Notes: generated by a model not told the origin, from the letters alone. A DNA stretch of 64,000 bases from Taishania sp037189645 (GCA_037189645.1 JBBCIY010000001.1:195309-259308); one strand, 5' to 3'; shown: positions 1 through 9,708, numbered from the stretch's first letter. A program made the numbers and translations.

Positions 1-269
1 TCCGAGTAGGTATTGGAGAGCGAAAGCATCGGGTAAACATGCCTCACCGTTTCAAACTTTTTCGTGATATCTCCTCCAACCCGTTTTGTCGGGGAATAAT
101 CATAGGCGAATTGAGGAAATGCTGCTTCTAAGCTTTCCAGTTCCTTCAGTAGCATGTCGAAATCATAATCCGAAATGGCCGGATTGCTTTCTACATAATA
201 GAGGTGGTTGTGGTGGCTGATCTCTTCAATCAGCTGCTCAATACGTGCTTTGGCTGTATTCAATTCCAT
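1..269 (-). CDS. ligA: NAD-dependent DNA ligase LigA, N-terminal part (cut by window edge)
   Basis: Translating the minus strand from the ATG at 269 gives 89 codons before the window ends. The residues match the adenylation-domain Ia region of LigA: HNHLYYVESNPAISDYDFD, then SPTKRVGGD and PMLSLSNTYS, in the order known for LigA (YYV.d.P.isD.eYD, SPT.rVGg, PMLSL.N). The enzyme seals nicks during replication and repair using NAD+. Only the first ~90 of about 670 residues are visible. It is divergent from the ABC-F gene across a 186-bp gap. Family assignment is firm; integrity of the rest cannot be judged. Confidence 0.9.
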   Translation of the reverse strand, partial: MELNTAKARIEQLIEEISHHNHLYYVESNPAISDYDFDMLLKELESLEAAFPQFAYDYSPTKRVGGDITKKFETVRHVYPMLSLSNTYS

Positions 270-352
270 GAGGTAAAAATACAAGGAATTTGGAGTTTTT
301 CAATAGGCTGTGAATAAAGTCTCAAAAATCGGCTGACGTGAAAAATATCGCT

Positions 353-372
353 ATATCGCAATATGGCGATAT
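353..372. promoter_or_regulatory. Palindrome in the ligA/ABC-F divergent gap
   Basis: ATATCGC (353-359) and GCGATAT (366-372) form a perfect 7-bp inverted repeat with a 6-nt spacer, and an extra ATATCGC-like copy lies just to the left. It sits about 60 bp upstream of the -7 box of the ABC-F gene. It could be an operator or a chance AT-rich hairpin; no T-run follows, so it is not a terminator. Confidence 0.3.
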
Positions 373-432
373 GGAGAAATCGCCGGGAAGACCTTATTTT
401 GCTTAAAGCACCCGGAAATCAAATCAAAACCC

Positions 433-440
433 TATCTTTG
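433..440 (+). promoter_or_regulatory. -7 promoter box of the ABC-F gene
   Basis: TATCTTTG fits the Bacteroidota -7 consensus TAnnTTTG and ends 15 nt before the ATG at 456. No good -33 TTG is present at 17-23 nt upstream. Its position shows that the in-frame codons upstream of 456 are not part of the protein. Confidence 0.6.
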
Positions 441-455
441 CAAAAAAATCAGAGT

Positions 456-2078
456 ATGCTTTCAGTAAATAACTTATCTCTTCAGTTTGGAAAACGTGTT
501 TTATTTGACGAGGTAAATGTAAAATTCGTAAATGGGAATTGTTATGGTGTGATTGGTGCGAACGGTGCCGGGAAATCAACATTTTTAAAAATTCTTACCG
601 GTGACCAGGACCCGACAACGGGGAGGGTAGAGCTGGAGCCGGGAAAACGCCTGGCGGTACTGAAGCAGAACCACTTTGAGTTTGACCAGGTGCAGGTATT
701 GCAGACGGTGATCATGGGGCATAAACGTTTGTTTGAGATCATGACTGAAAAAGACGCGTTGTATGCCAAACCTGATTTTTCGGATGAAGACGGGATGCGT
801 ACGGCCGAGCTGGAAGCAGAATTTGCTGACCTGGAAGGATGGAATGCCGAAACAGACGCAGCGACTTTGCTGAGTAACCTAGGGATAGACGAGTCAAAGC
901 ATTACCTGTTGATGGAGGAACTCTCCAATGATCTGAAAGTACGTGTCTTGCTTGCCCAGGCGTTATTTGGAAACCCGGATGTACTGGTGCTCGATGAGCC
1001 GACCAATGACCTGGATTTGAAAACGATCTCCTGGCTGGAGGATTTCCTGCTGGATTTTAAAAATACCGTGATTGTTGTATCGCACGACCGTCACTTCCTG
1101 GATACAGTGTGTACGCATATTTGCGACATCGACTTTGGAAAAATCAATTTGTTCACCGGGAATTACTCCTTCTGGTATCAGAGTTCTCAATTAGCTGCCC
1201 GTCAGCGTGCAGATAAGAACAAAAAGGCAGAAGAGAAAAAGAAAGAATTAATGGAATTTATTTCTCGTTTCTCTGCCAATGCCGCAAAATCAAAGCAAGC
1301 GACATCCCGCAGGAAAATGCTGGATAACCTGGATATTGAAGAAATTCAGCCTTCTTCCAGGAAATACCCGGGCATCACGTTCTATCAGGAAAGAGAAGCC
1401 GGGAACCAGATCCTGAATGTGGAGAACCTGTCTGCTGCTTCTGATGGGATTACGTTATTCAAGGATGTCAATTTCATTGTCAACAAAGGAGATAAAATCG
1501 CTTTTGTTTCCCAGAATTCACTGGCTTTGACGGCATTGTTTGAAATTTTGGCGGGAGAAGAAAAACCGGAAACGGGAGAGTTCATTTACGGAACAACGAT
1601 TACAACTTCGTATCTTCCAAACGATAACAGCAGTTATTTTACGGATAAATTACCTTTGATCGACTGGCTGCGTCAGTATGCGCAAACGGATGAGGAGAAA
1701 GAGGAAGTATACCTGCGTACGTTCCTGGGACGCATGTTGTTTACGGGTGAGGAAGCGATGAAAACGGCAAACGTATTGTCCGGAGGGGAAAAAGTACGTT
1801 GTATGTTGTCTAAAATGATGCTGGCAAAAGCAAATTTATTATTGATGGATGAGCCGACCAACCACCTGGACCTGGAATCAATTACAGCATTGAACAACGG
1901 AATGCAGGAATTCTATGGAACGATCCTCTTCACTTCTCATGACCACGAGTTGGTGAATACGGTTGCAAATCGTATTATTGAAATTACCCCGAACGGTATT
2001 ATTGACAAAATGATGCCTTACGACGAGTATTTGAAAGATGAAAAAATTGCACAGCAACAGGCAGAACTGTATGTGTAA
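456..2078 (+). CDS. ABC-F family ATPase, YbiT-like
   Basis: 540 residues with two ABC domains joined by a charged linker (about 250-300, rich in Lys/Glu), the layout of ABC-F translation factors that act at the ribosomal E site rather than as transporters. Domain 1 has a perfect Walker A (GANGAGKST, 34-42) and Walker B (VLVLDEP, 176-182), but its signature is LSNDLK (156-161). Domain 2 has a perfect signature (LSGGEK, 441-446) and Walker B (LLLMDEP, 461-467), but its Walker A is VSQNSLALTA (351-360), lacking the GxGKS/T core. Since ABC sites pair Walker A of one domain with the signature of the other, one site is intact and one is dead. The start at 456 is chosen because MLSVNNLSLQFG is the usual family N-terminus and a -7 box lies just upstream; an open frame runs back to 363. 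Confidence 0.88.
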   Translation: MLSVNNLSLQFGKRVLFDEVNVKFVNGNCYGVIGANGAGKSTFLKILTGDQDPTTGRVELEPGKRLAVLKQNHFEFDQVQVLQTVIMGHKRLFEIMTEKDALYAKPDFSDEDGMRTAELEAEFADLEGWNAETDAATLLSNLGIDESKHYLLMEELSNDLKVRVLLAQALFGNPDVLVLDEPTNDLDLKTISWLEDFLLDFKNTVIVVSHDRHFLDTVCTHICDIDFGKINLFTGNYSFWYQSSQLAARQRADKNKKAEEKKKELMEFISRFSANAAKSKQATSRRKMLDNLDIEEIQPSSRKYPGITFYQEREAGNQILNVENLSAASDGITLFKDVNFIVNKGDKIAFVSQNSLALTALFEILAGEEKPETGEFIYGTTITTSYLPNDNSSYFTDKLPLIDWLRQYAQTDEEKEEVYLRTFLGRMLFTGEEAMKTANVLSGGEKVRCMLSKMMLAKANLLLMDEPTNHLDLESITALNNGMQEFYGTILFTSHDHELVNTVANRIIEITPNGIIDKMMPYDEYLKDEKIAQQQAELYV

Positions 2079-2135
2079 ATGAGGTTCTCCCCGTCACAGA
2101 ATGTAATGTGGTGGTGAACTGTGAAATTATAATTT

Positions 2136-2166
2136 AAGCCGGGAACCATAAGTTTTCGGCTTTTTT
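2136..2166 (+). terminator. Rho-independent terminator after the ABC-F gene
   Basis: AAGCCG (2136-2141) pairs with CGGCTT (2157-2162), with further G-U pairs inside, and the stem runs into six Ts (2161-2166). It lies 57 nt after the ABC-F stop. Confidence 0.7.
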
Positions 2167-2196
2167 GTGGGTGTAGGCGAAAGTAATGGTGTCAGA

Positions 2197-2649
2197 TTAA
2201 TTCGATAGTATGAAATGTGTTGTTTTTCGTACGTCATTTACTACCAGATAGAACCGGTCGAGTTGAAAAAAATGATTGTTTACGTCATGAGTTTCACTTG
2301 TAGATATAAACCACTTTGGAATTCTTTTCTGATGCTTACTAAGTGTGCGTTCAAACGTATTGCAGTCGATTACAACCAAATTTGTATCCCCGTTGAGTAA
2401 TTCCGTATAATTGTTCCGATGAAATTCAAATTTGCCAAAAGCACACAGAGGGTCTGAATACGAATTATTGAGGATGTTATAAGCATCTGTTGGGAATACG
2501 TTTTCAGGAAACCAACTTTTGTTTCTTGGGTTAATGCCGAGATACTCTTTGTAGGTTTTGTATTCCTGCTTATATGCCTTTTCCGAGCAGCCCCAGAATA
2601 GTAGGCAGACAATTACAGGAAAAACAATTCTTCGTATTCTATTTTTCAC
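2197..2649 (-). CDS. Small predicted lipoprotein, unknown function
   Basis: 150 residues. The N-terminus has positive charges, a hydrophobic stretch and a Cys at 21 (LFWGC), consistent with a lipobox although Trp at -2 is unusual. The mature part is soluble-looking, with many aromatic and charged residues and no repeat or motif that I recognise. It starts 18 nt after the recQ stop on the same strand, so it is probably cotranscribed with recQ. Nothing ties it functionally to DNA repair; the pairing may be incidental. Confidence 0.7.
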   Translation of the reverse strand: MKNRIRRIVFPVIVCLLFWGCSEKAYKQEYKTYKEYLGINPRNKSWFPENVFPTDAYNILNNSYSDPLCAFGKFEFHRNNYTELLNGDTNLVVIDCNTFERTLSKHQKRIPKWFISTSETHDVNNHFFQLDRFYLVVNDVRKTTHFILSN

Positions 2650-2667
2650 TTTTTTAAACTGTGGGAA

Positions 2668-4857
2668 TTAATTCCCCATTTCGCTCATGAATTTAATCCG
2701 CATCAGGCGCAGTTCCTCTTCGGAATAATCTCCGTCAAATTCATCGTATGCTTCACGCAGGTCATCTGTTTCTGCTTCTGTGAAATAATCATAGATCTCT
2801 TCCTGGTTTTCAGGATCCAGAATGTCATCAATATAATAACTGATGTTAACACGCGTTCCGGATGCAACAATGGCTTCAATTTCCTCGATGACTTCATCCA
2901 GTGTTTTTCCCTGGGAGCGTCCAATATCCTCTAGAGGCAATTTCCTGTCGATATTCTGAATGAGCTGTACTTTCAGTCCGCTTTTATTGACAAGTGATTT
3001 TACGACCATGTCCTGCGGGCGCTCAATGTTATTCTCTTCTACGTACGTTTTTATCAGCGCAACGAACGGAGCTCCGTAACGGGTGGCTTTTCCCGTTCCG
3101 ACTCCCTGTATGCTGGTCAGTTCATCCAGTGTGACCGGGTATTGGAAACACATGTCACGAAGGGATGGCTCCTGAAAGATAACAAACGGAGGAATGTTTT
3201 TCTGTTTTGAGATCGACTTCCTTAAATCGATCAGCTGTTTGTACAATACATCGTCCAGTACTGCTGATTTCGAAGAAATAACCACATCATCACCGTCTTC
3301 ATCGGAAGAGTAGTCGTGTTCTTTGATCAACAGGAATGAAGCAGGATGTTCCAGGAATGCACGTCCTTGATCTGTTAATTTGACAATTCCATACGATTCA
3401 ACGTCCTTGTAGATCAACCCGGCTACTAAAGACTGGCGTAATACGGCATTCCAGAAATGTTCGTCCCTGTCTTCTCCGATCCCGAAGTTCGGAAGCTGGT
3501 CGTGTCTGTACGATTTGATATCGGAAGTGACTTTCCCTGCGATAAAAGAACATACGTGCTTTGCTTTCTGCATTTCTCCCAGGTCAACGATCACTTGCAG
3601 CAGCTTCTGTACCGAATCTTTTCCTTCCGTTCGTTCCCGTGGGTGCTTACAGTTATCACAATTTTCATTGCACAGCTTTTCATCGAATGTTTCTCCGAAG
3701 TAGTGCAATATGAATTTTCTTCTGCAGACGGATGTTTCGGCATAGGAAACGATCTCGTTCAGCAATTGCTTCCCGATCTCCTGTTCTGCGACCGGTTTTC
3801 CCTGGAGGAATTTTTCCAGCTTTTCAATGTCTTTGTACTGGTAGAATGCCAGGCATTCTCCTTCGCCGCCATCCCGGCCGGCCCTTCCGGTTTCCTGGTA
3901 ATAGCTTTCAAGCGATTTGGGAATGTCGTGATGGATCACGAAGCGGACATCGGGTTTATCAATCCCCATTCCAAAAGCGATCGTAGCGACAATTACGTCA
4001 GCTTCTTCCATCAGGAACATGTCCTGATGCTTGGCTCTTGTTGCTGCATCCAGCCCGGCATGGTAGGGGAGTGCGTTGATCCCGTTCACCTGGAGCAATT
4101 CTGCCAGCTCTTCCACTTTTTTACGGCTGAGGCAGTAAACAATCCCGCTTTTGCCTTCTTTGGTACGGATGTATTTAATGATCTGCTTGTCGATATCGCG
4201 TTTGGGTCGGATCTCGTAATACAAATTATCTCTGTTGAATGAGGATTTGAAGACCACGGCATCCAGCATATTCAGGTTTTTCTGGATATCATACTGGACC
4301 TTTGGTGTGGCTGTTGCCGTAAGCGCGATGATCGGAACATTGGAGATCCGTTCGAATATTTCTCTCAATCGCCGGTATTCCGGACGGAAATCATGGCCCC
4401 ATTCGGAAATGCAGTGCGCTTCGTCAATCGCAAAGAATGAAATGTTGACAGAAGTAAGGAAATCGATGTATTCCTGTTTCGTCAGCGATTCCGGTGCAAC
4501 GTACAACAACTTGGTTTGTCCTTCGGAGATATCTGCCTTCACTTTGTTGATTTCCGTCTTTGTCAGTGAAGAGTTTAAAAAATGAGCGATGGATTCCTGG
4601 TCACTTACGTTCCGGATGGCATCCACCTGGTTTTTCATCAATGCAATGAGTGGAGAAACAACGATGGCCGTTCCTTCCGATAATAGTGCCGGCAGTTGAT
4701 AGCAGAGTGATTTCCCTCCACCTGTAGGCATAATAACAAATGTATTTTTTCCGTCTAAAAGATTCGTGATAATGGCTTCTTGCTTTCCCTTGAATTTGTC
4801 AAACCCAAAATATTTCCTTAAAGCATCTTTTAAATCTAAAGCTACCATATTTTCCAT
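2668..4857 (-). CDS. recQ: ATP-dependent DNA helicase RecQ
   Basis: 729 residues, a normal RecQ length. The 3'-5' helicase unwinds recombination and repair intermediates. Visible motifs are Walker A PTGGGKS (44-50), the DEAH box IDEAHCISEWGHDFRP with the RecQ aromatic loop (around 143-160), ALTATAT, and motif VI with QETGRAGRDG. The RQC zinc site follows (CRRKFILHYF then a C..NC..C cluster, around 380-405), then a winged-helix segment. A C-terminal HRDC domain (around 525-600) contains LTSIQGVG. A further 100-odd acidic residues close the protein, a tail common in Bacteroidota RecQ. An alternative start three codons in (MVALDL) is equally possible. Confidence 0.95.
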   Translation of the reverse strand: MENMVALDLKDALRKYFGFDKFKGKQEAIITNLLDGKNTFVIMPTGGGKSLCYQLPALLSEGTAIVVSPLIALMKNQVDAIRNVSDQESIAHFLNSSLTKTEINKVKADISEGQTKLLYVAPESLTKQEYIDFLTSVNISFFAIDEAHCISEWGHDFRPEYRRLREIFERISNVPIIALTATATPKVQYDIQKNLNMLDAVVFKSSFNRDNLYYEIRPKRDIDKQIIKYIRTKEGKSGIVYCLSRKKVEELAELLQVNGINALPYHAGLDAATRAKHQDMFLMEEADVIVATIAFGMGIDKPDVRFVIHHDIPKSLESYYQETGRAGRDGGEGECLAFYQYKDIEKLEKFLQGKPVAEQEIGKQLLNEIVSYAETSVCRRKFILHYFGETFDEKLCNENCDNCKHPRERTEGKDSVQKLLQVIVDLGEMQKAKHVCSFIAGKVTSDIKSYRHDQLPNFGIGEDRDEHFWNAVLRQSLVAGLIYKDVESYGIVKLTDQGRAFLEHPASFLLIKEHDYSSDEDGDDVVISSKSAVLDDVLYKQLIDLRKSISKQKNIPPFVIFQEPSLRDMCFQYPVTLDELTSIQGVGTGKATRYGAPFVALIKTYVEENNIERPQDMVVKSLVNKSGLKVQLIQNIDRKLPLEDIGRSQGKTLDEVIEEIEAIVASGTRVNISYYIDDILDPENQEEIYDYFTEAETDDLREAYDEFDGDYSEEELRLMRIKFMSEMGN

Positions 4858-5051
4858 ATAATTCTCTGATAACAGTCTTTCTTCAATCGATCATACGAAT
4901 ATACTACAAAAAAGAAGAAAAAAATAATTTTTTTTACCGAAAAGTTCCTTTACCGGATCTGTGGCTGTGGAACAGTAAGGTGAACGAAATAACCGGGTGA
5001 TTGTGAATTGTTCACTCATTGAGAAAAGTAGTCAGGTGTTTTTTACCGGAA

Positions 5052-5783
5052 TCACCACATAAACAGCTGCTTCAATTGTTTTTCAAAATCTTTTTCATAT
5101 TTGAAATCCTGGCGGGCTTTTTCAATCACCTCATTTCTTTTCCGTGCCCTTTTGTCATTGAAACGGGGCATGATTGCTTCAAAATCGATTTTTTGCTCGT
5201 CAATGGACCGTGCGAAATAGGTGACAGAGCCGTCTTCTGTAGCCAGCCCGAGGATCGCTCCGGGAAGGTTGCAGTAGCTTTCCGGCCCGACATTCGGGGT
5301 AATGGAGGAGGTGAACCATGCATAGATCCTTGTTGAATCATCCACTTCATACATGGCCTGCATGCATTCAATATTGCAGATCGTTCTCCATCTGTCCGTG
5401 AATTTCCATTCGCGCTGCACCAGTGAATCTTTGATGGAAAAAGGTGTTCCCCACAAGCTTAATATGGAACGGCTGGTATTTTGTTTCAGGTCTTGTATCA
5501 CTGTATTTCGCGACGTTGTCCAGTCCAGGTTGTTCCTTGGCTGGTTCTCATCAGGGATGAATACAGAGGTGCTGTCATTGAAATAGAGAATAAACAGGTC
5601 TGTGCGGTATTTGTTGTTTTCCCCGATGTAGTCCTGCGTAGACTTCGATTCGTATTTTTTGAACAGGTTCGTCTTGCGTTCAAAAACGATTTTACCTTCC
5701 TGGATCTGTGCCGTGCAGGTGTTGTTCCAGATCATTCCCAGGAAGAATGAAAGAGCGGCGGATCGAAACAAATTATTCTTCAT
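5052..5783 (-). CDS. GLPGLI family secreted protein
   Basis: 243 residues with a signal peptide (cleavage near TCTAQ). The family-defining motif appears as NLPGAILGL, within the typical context of a conserved Cys-Asn before it and a beta-strand after it. GLPGLI proteins are Bacteroidota-specific, periplasmic or surface exposed, and of unknown biochemical role. Its start overlaps the end of the upstream outer-membrane barrel gene by 11 nt, the recurrent pairing of GLPGLI genes with OMP_b-brl_3 type barrels. The two probably work together. Confidence 0.85.
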   Translation of the reverse strand: MKNNLFRSAALSFFLGMIWNNTCTAQIQEGKIVFERKTNLFKKYESKSTQDYIGENNKYRTDLFILYFNDSTSVFIPDENQPRNNLDWTTSRNTVIQDLKQNTSRSILSLWGTPFSIKDSLVQREWKFTDRWRTICNIECMQAMYEVDDSTRIYAWFTSSITPNVGPESYCNLPGAILGLATEDGSVTYFARSIDEQKIDFEAIMPRFNDKRARKRNEVIEKARQDFKYEKDFEKQLKQLFMW

Positions 5784-8541
5784 CGGTCACTGTTTTTTGC
5801 TGTTTAAAAGTACTGTTGAAAATATAGGTCAGGTTCAGCATGAAATAGCGTGAAATGACAGCCGTCCGGTTATCGGTGATCACATTCGCGTAGGGCGTCC
5901 TGGTGATCCGTGTATTCTGGTTGAGAATATCAAAGGCCTGGACAGCGATGGTCCAGGAATTATTTTTCCCTATTTTCTGCTCGATAGAGGCATTCCAGAT
6001 AAACATGTTGATGTTGAACTCCTGGCTTAAATTGTTGTACTTGCTGTAGTCAAAATCGGTTCCGAGCTCCATTTTCCAGGGGAGGTAGACCTTCAGGCGG
6101 GAATCGATCCTGTAGGTATGATTGGTCAGGTTCAGGTTGGAACTGATCGTATTTTTATTTTCCTGCAGGCTGTATGTAAAGCCGAAATTAAATTCAACTA
6201 TATCGGTATATAGCGATAAACTGAGCCCGGTTGAAAGGGAATTGCTCTTCAATGTGTTTTTCTCCTGGTTGACCAGGTTATTGCGGTTGCTGAAGCCGTA
6301 GTTAACATAAGGTTCGAGGCTGAATATCTGCCTGATGATAGGAATGGAACCACTGGCGTATCCTCCGCTGTGTCCCAGTGAATTCTGATTGACGAACTGG
6401 CTGATCGTCCTTCCCAGCGAGTCATATTCGATGGCGCTCACGAAATCATTGAAAATGTAATTGTTGTAGAGGGTCGTATAGAAATAACTTCCTTTGAGCG
6501 AATTGTACGTATTGTAGCTCAGGTTGGTATTGATCGTGTAGTTGGGCAGCAGGTTTTCATTTCCTGTACGGATCGAATTCGGGTTGGAGTTGTCGTAAAC
6601 GGGTTGCAGGTGGGTTATGGTTGGCAAGACGGAATTGGTCTGGGAATTCAGGCGCAGGCTGCTGTTCTGCCCGACGCGGAAAATATAGGTCAGCTTTGGT
6701 AAGACATCGGTCACATTCTGGTTGATTTTCTGCCCGGTGAAATAGTTACGGTTATCTACGGTCACGTTTCTTCCCACAACTCCCGCCGTAAATAAGTGCT
6801 TGCGAAAATCATAAACGAAGGTGGCGCCAAGCTTGTTCTGCATCTTCACAGTTTTGAAATTTCCCGATGTCAGTGAATCCAGCCCGGAGTACATACCGCC
6901 CACCTGGTTAAATGAAAGACGGTCGCTCGTGTTGGTTGTGTTGAACAATTCATAAGAGAATTCCATCCGTGTCTTTTTACTGAATGGTTCGGTATAGACC
7001 GTTTGAAATAAATTGGAAAGGATAGAACGTTCACCTGTCTTTTCCTGGTCAATGTCATTCTCTGTCGTTCCTGTCTGGCTGAAATAATCGGAGAACTGCA
7101 GGTGAGAAGAGGAACCTGATTCATCCACTATCAGGTTGTTGAGCAGGCGGAGCTGTCGTTTTTCCTTTTTGAAATTCTTGGTATATCCCATCCGTGTTTT
7201 GATGTTCATCGCCTCGCTCTCACTGCTGTTCAGACTGGATGACTGGCGGGTTGTCAGGTTGTTTGCATCATTAAAATCGGTATTTAACATGCGTTCATCC
7301 GTACGGGTGGTCATGTTGAATGTCGGGTCAAATGAAATGCTTTGAGTAGAATCGATGTTGTACAGGAAGCTCAGCTTAGCCCTGTGCTGCCTCGCCTGCA
7401 TGGATCCTTTATTCAACGAGTAGGTGGAATAAGTAGTATCCGGCAGGAAGAACTGGGAGTTTGAAGTCTCTTCCGTTCGTTTTCTTACGTCACTGTAAGT
7501 GTAATTCGCACCGATCTTCAGTTTTTTTGTTACCTGGTCTGTGTAGAAGATACCTGTCCGGAATGCCAGGGGAAACCCGTCATTGGTGGCGATGAAATTA
7601 TCGTTTGCCTCCCAGCTGTCTGTTTCGGAATTGTATTCGTATGCTCTTCCCTGTTCGATTCCGAACTGGTTTTCATCCCGCCAGTCGAGAGTGGATCGTG
7701 TGGTGTTTGCAGATAAGAAGTAAGCAGAGATCTTTTGCTTGTTATTGAACTTGTTTCCCATTACCTGTCCTTCATAGAAGCGGTTAAAATCAGTGGCGAA
7801 AGAGGCTTTCCCGAAATAACCTTTTTTGGCTTCGTCTTTCAGTTTCAGGTCAATGACCTGGATCTTTTCATCGGATGCCTGGGCGTCGGCCAGTGTCGTT
7901 TCGTACACTTCAACAGTTTTTACGCTGCTTGCCGAAAGGTTCTTTGTTGCCAGTGTCGCATCAGATCCAAAGAACTCATCTCCATCCACATACACACGGG
8001 CTACGTTCTTTCCCTGGCTCTTAATACTGCCGTCTTTGTCGACTGTTATTCCCGGAAGTTTCTTCAACAGGTCTTCCACAACGGCATCCGGGCGTGTTTT
8101 AAATGAATCGGCGACATAGACCAGCGTGTCTCCTCTGTAGTAGACCGGGTCTTTATAAGCCAGTACGGTGATCTCTTCGATCTTCTTTCCGCGGGGAGAA
8201 AGGATGATCCGGTTGAGTCTGAATTCCTGGTTGTCGCTTTCTCCCAGGAAATAGAATTCCCGTGTTTCGTATTTGGGATGGTCGATGATCAGGCGGAAGG
8301 TGTCGATATTCAGGTCGGAAAGCACGAAATGCCCGTTCTCATCGGTGTTTTTATGAGTGAGGATAACAGAATCGTTCAGGTTGACAAGTATGATCTTGGC
8401 ATTTCTGACTCCTTTGTCTTCCAGTGTGTCCACAATCGTTCCTTCAATGTACTTTACCTGTGAAAATGAATGGAAACTCGTTGTACAGCAGATCAGGATA
8501 ATTAAGAGGTGAAATAAGTTGAGTAAAGAGCATTTTTTCAT
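5773..8541 (-). CDS. Outer-membrane beta-barrel protein, TonB-receptor-like
   Basis: 922 residues. Signal peptide (to about residue 27), then a carboxypeptidase-regulatory-like beta-sandwich (about 30-115: IEGTIVDTLEDKGVRNAKI). A plug-like domain follows (about 125-215: RPDAVVEDLLKKLPGITV, ARVYVDGDEFFGSD), then a long barrel with alternating aromatic strands ending in a terminal aromatic strand (MLNLTYIFN). This is the outer_membrane_beta-barrel family related to SusC/TonB receptors, without a clear TonB box. It is followed immediately by the GLPGLI gene. Substrate is unknown; no SusD partner is adjacent. Confidence 0.85.
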   Translation of the reverse strand: MKKCSLLNLFHLLIILICCTTSFHSFSQVKYIEGTIVDTLEDKGVRNAKIILVNLNDSVILTHKNTDENGHFVLSDLNIDTFRLIIDHPKYETREFYFLGESDNQEFRLNRIILSPRGKKIEEITVLAYKDPVYYRGDTLVYVADSFKTRPDAVVEDLLKKLPGITVDKDGSIKSQGKNVARVYVDGDEFFGSDATLATKNLSASSVKTVEVYETTLADAQASDEKIQVIDLKLKDEAKKGYFGKASFATDFNRFYEGQVMGNKFNNKQKISAYFLSANTTRSTLDWRDENQFGIEQGRAYEYNSETDSWEANDNFIATNDGFPLAFRTGIFYTDQVTKKLKIGANYTYSDVRKRTEETSNSQFFLPDTTYSTYSLNKGSMQARQHRAKLSFLYNIDSTQSISFDPTFNMTTRTDERMLNTDFNDANNLTTRQSSSLNSSESEAMNIKTRMGYTKNFKKEKRQLRLLNNLIVDESGSSSHLQFSDYFSQTGTTENDIDQEKTGERSILSNLFQTVYTEPFSKKTRMEFSYELFNTTNTSDRLSFNQVGGMYSGLDSLTSGNFKTVKMQNKLGATFVYDFRKHLFTAGVVGRNVTVDNRNYFTGQKINQNVTDVLPKLTYIFRVGQNSSLRLNSQTNSVLPTITHLQPVYDNSNPNSIRTGNENLLPNYTINTNLSYNTYNSLKGSYFYTTLYNNYIFNDFVSAIEYDSLGRTISQFVNQNSLGHSGGYASGSIPIIRQIFSLEPYVNYGFSNRNNLVNQEKNTLKSNSLSTGLSLSLYTDIVEFNFGFTYSLQENKNTISSNLNLTNHTYRIDSRLKVYLPWKMELGTDFDYSKYNNLSQEFNINMFIWNASIEQKIGKNNSWTIAVQAFDILNQNTRITRTPYANVITDNRTAVISRYFMLNLTYIFNSTFKQQKTVTDEE

Positions 8542-8680
8542 GCGGTGAAAATAAAAGAAATTAACAGTCTTGTTCTTTTGTTAACGAGAATTAACGAATT
8601 TGTTACATTTTTTATATTCTGTGATACCTGTATCACATCTGCGTTTTAAACCAGCACATTAAAAATATTGTCATATTATC

Positions 8681-8711
8681 TTGATTTACATGTATAAATT
8701 TCTAAACTTTG
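8681..8711 (+). promoter_or_regulatory. Possible promoter of the DUF3078 gene
   Basis: TTG at 8681-8683 is separated by 19 nt from TAAACTTTG (8703-8711), a -7 box with one extra base compared with TAnnTTTG. It lies 25 nt before the ATG. The spacing is right, the box imperfect. Confidence 0.4.
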
Positions 8712-8736
8712 TGCCCTAATTTGAAAAAAATTAACA

Positions 8737-9708
8737 ATGAAAAAGCAATTACAACTCCTTTTTACAACACTCCTTTGCGGTCTTGCCGCGTATTCTCAGG
8801 AAGAACCTGTTGCCGTTCCTGAGCCTGTAGTCGAAACTGTAATCGAAAACCCATGGAGATTAAAATCGTTATTTGGTTTGAACGGGACGCAGTCTTCGTT
8901 TGTGAACTGGAACGCCGGGGGTAGGAATAACTTATCAGTGATCGGTTTTATTTCTGCTTCTGCCGATTATTCCAAAAACAACTGGCAATGGAAAAACAAC
9001 CTGGAGCTTGCCCTGGGGGGAATGAAATACCTGGATAAGGACGGAACGCAGCAAGGGTTGCAAAAGACGGACGATAAAATAGATTTCGCAACGAACCTGG
9101 GGTACAAGATCGCAGATAAGTGGTATGCTTCACTGATCGGTGGATTCCGTACACAGTTCATGGACGGTTTCGCTTATCCGAATGACTCCATTCGTGTATC
9201 TACGTTCATGGCTCCGGGATATACCAATATTGCCCTGGGTATCGATTATACACCGAATGAACATTTATCAGTATTCTTGTCACCTATCGCTACAAAAATG
9301 ACATTCGTACTGGATGATTCCCTGGCGAATGCAGGTGCGTTTGGTGTACAGGACGCGGTCTTTAACACTGCGGGAGATGTGGTGTCTGCCGGGAAGCGCT
9401 TCAGGGGTGAGATCGGTGCTTATTTTAAACTGACTTACAATAAGGAAATCGTGAAGAATGTCAACCTGAAAACACGACTGGAATTGTTCTCTAACTATGC
9501 GAACAACCCACAGAACATCGACGTGAATGCGGATATGTTATGGACATTCAAAGTAAACAGCTGGTTGTCGGCTTCACTGAACTGGACGCTGATCTACGAC
9601 GATGATATCAAGATCCGTGATGTAAAAGGGAACATCGGGCCACGTACACAGTTCAAGTCTGTTCTTGGTCTGGGATTGTCCTATACGTTGAAAAACTTTT
9701 CGGAATAA
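8737..9708 (+). CDS. DUF3078 domain outer-membrane protein
   Basis: 323 residues. Signal peptide cleaved after AAYSQ, a short Pro/Glu/Val-rich linker, then the DUF3078 pattern: WRLKSLFGLNGTQSSFVNWNAGG, NNLELALGG.KY, RKTDDKIDF-like (KTDDKIDFATNLGY), and a C-terminal beta-barrel ending in LSYTLKNF. DUF3078 proteins are Bacteroidota outer-membrane proteins of unknown function. Divergent from the barrel/GLPGLI pair with a 195-bp AT-rich gap between, and followed by its own terminator, so it is a single-gene unit. Confidence 0.85.
   Translation: MKKQLQLLFTTLLCGLAAYSQEEPVAVPEPVVETVIENPWRLKSLFGLNGTQSSFVNWNAGGRNNLSVIGFISASADYSKNNWQWKNNLELALGGMKYLDKDGTQQGLQKTDDKIDFATNLGYKIADKWYASLIGGFRTQFMDGFAYPNDSIRVSTFMAPGYTNIALGIDYTPNEHLSVFLSPIATKMTFVLDDSLANAGAFGVQDAVFNTAGDVVSAGKRFRGEIGAYFKLTYNKEIVKNVNLKTRLELFSNYANNPQNIDVNADMLWTFKVNSWLSASLNWTLIYDDDIKIRDVKGNIGPRTQFKSVLGLGLSYTLKNFSE

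Noticed and set aside
363..455. Longer N-terminus for the ABC-F protein
   Set aside because: The region contains the -7 box and does not match the family; the start at 456 fits both.
3457..4242. 261-codon plus-strand frame opposite recQ
   Set aside because: Entirely antisense to conserved RecQ helicase motifs; Cys/Phe-rich translation typical of an antisense shadow.
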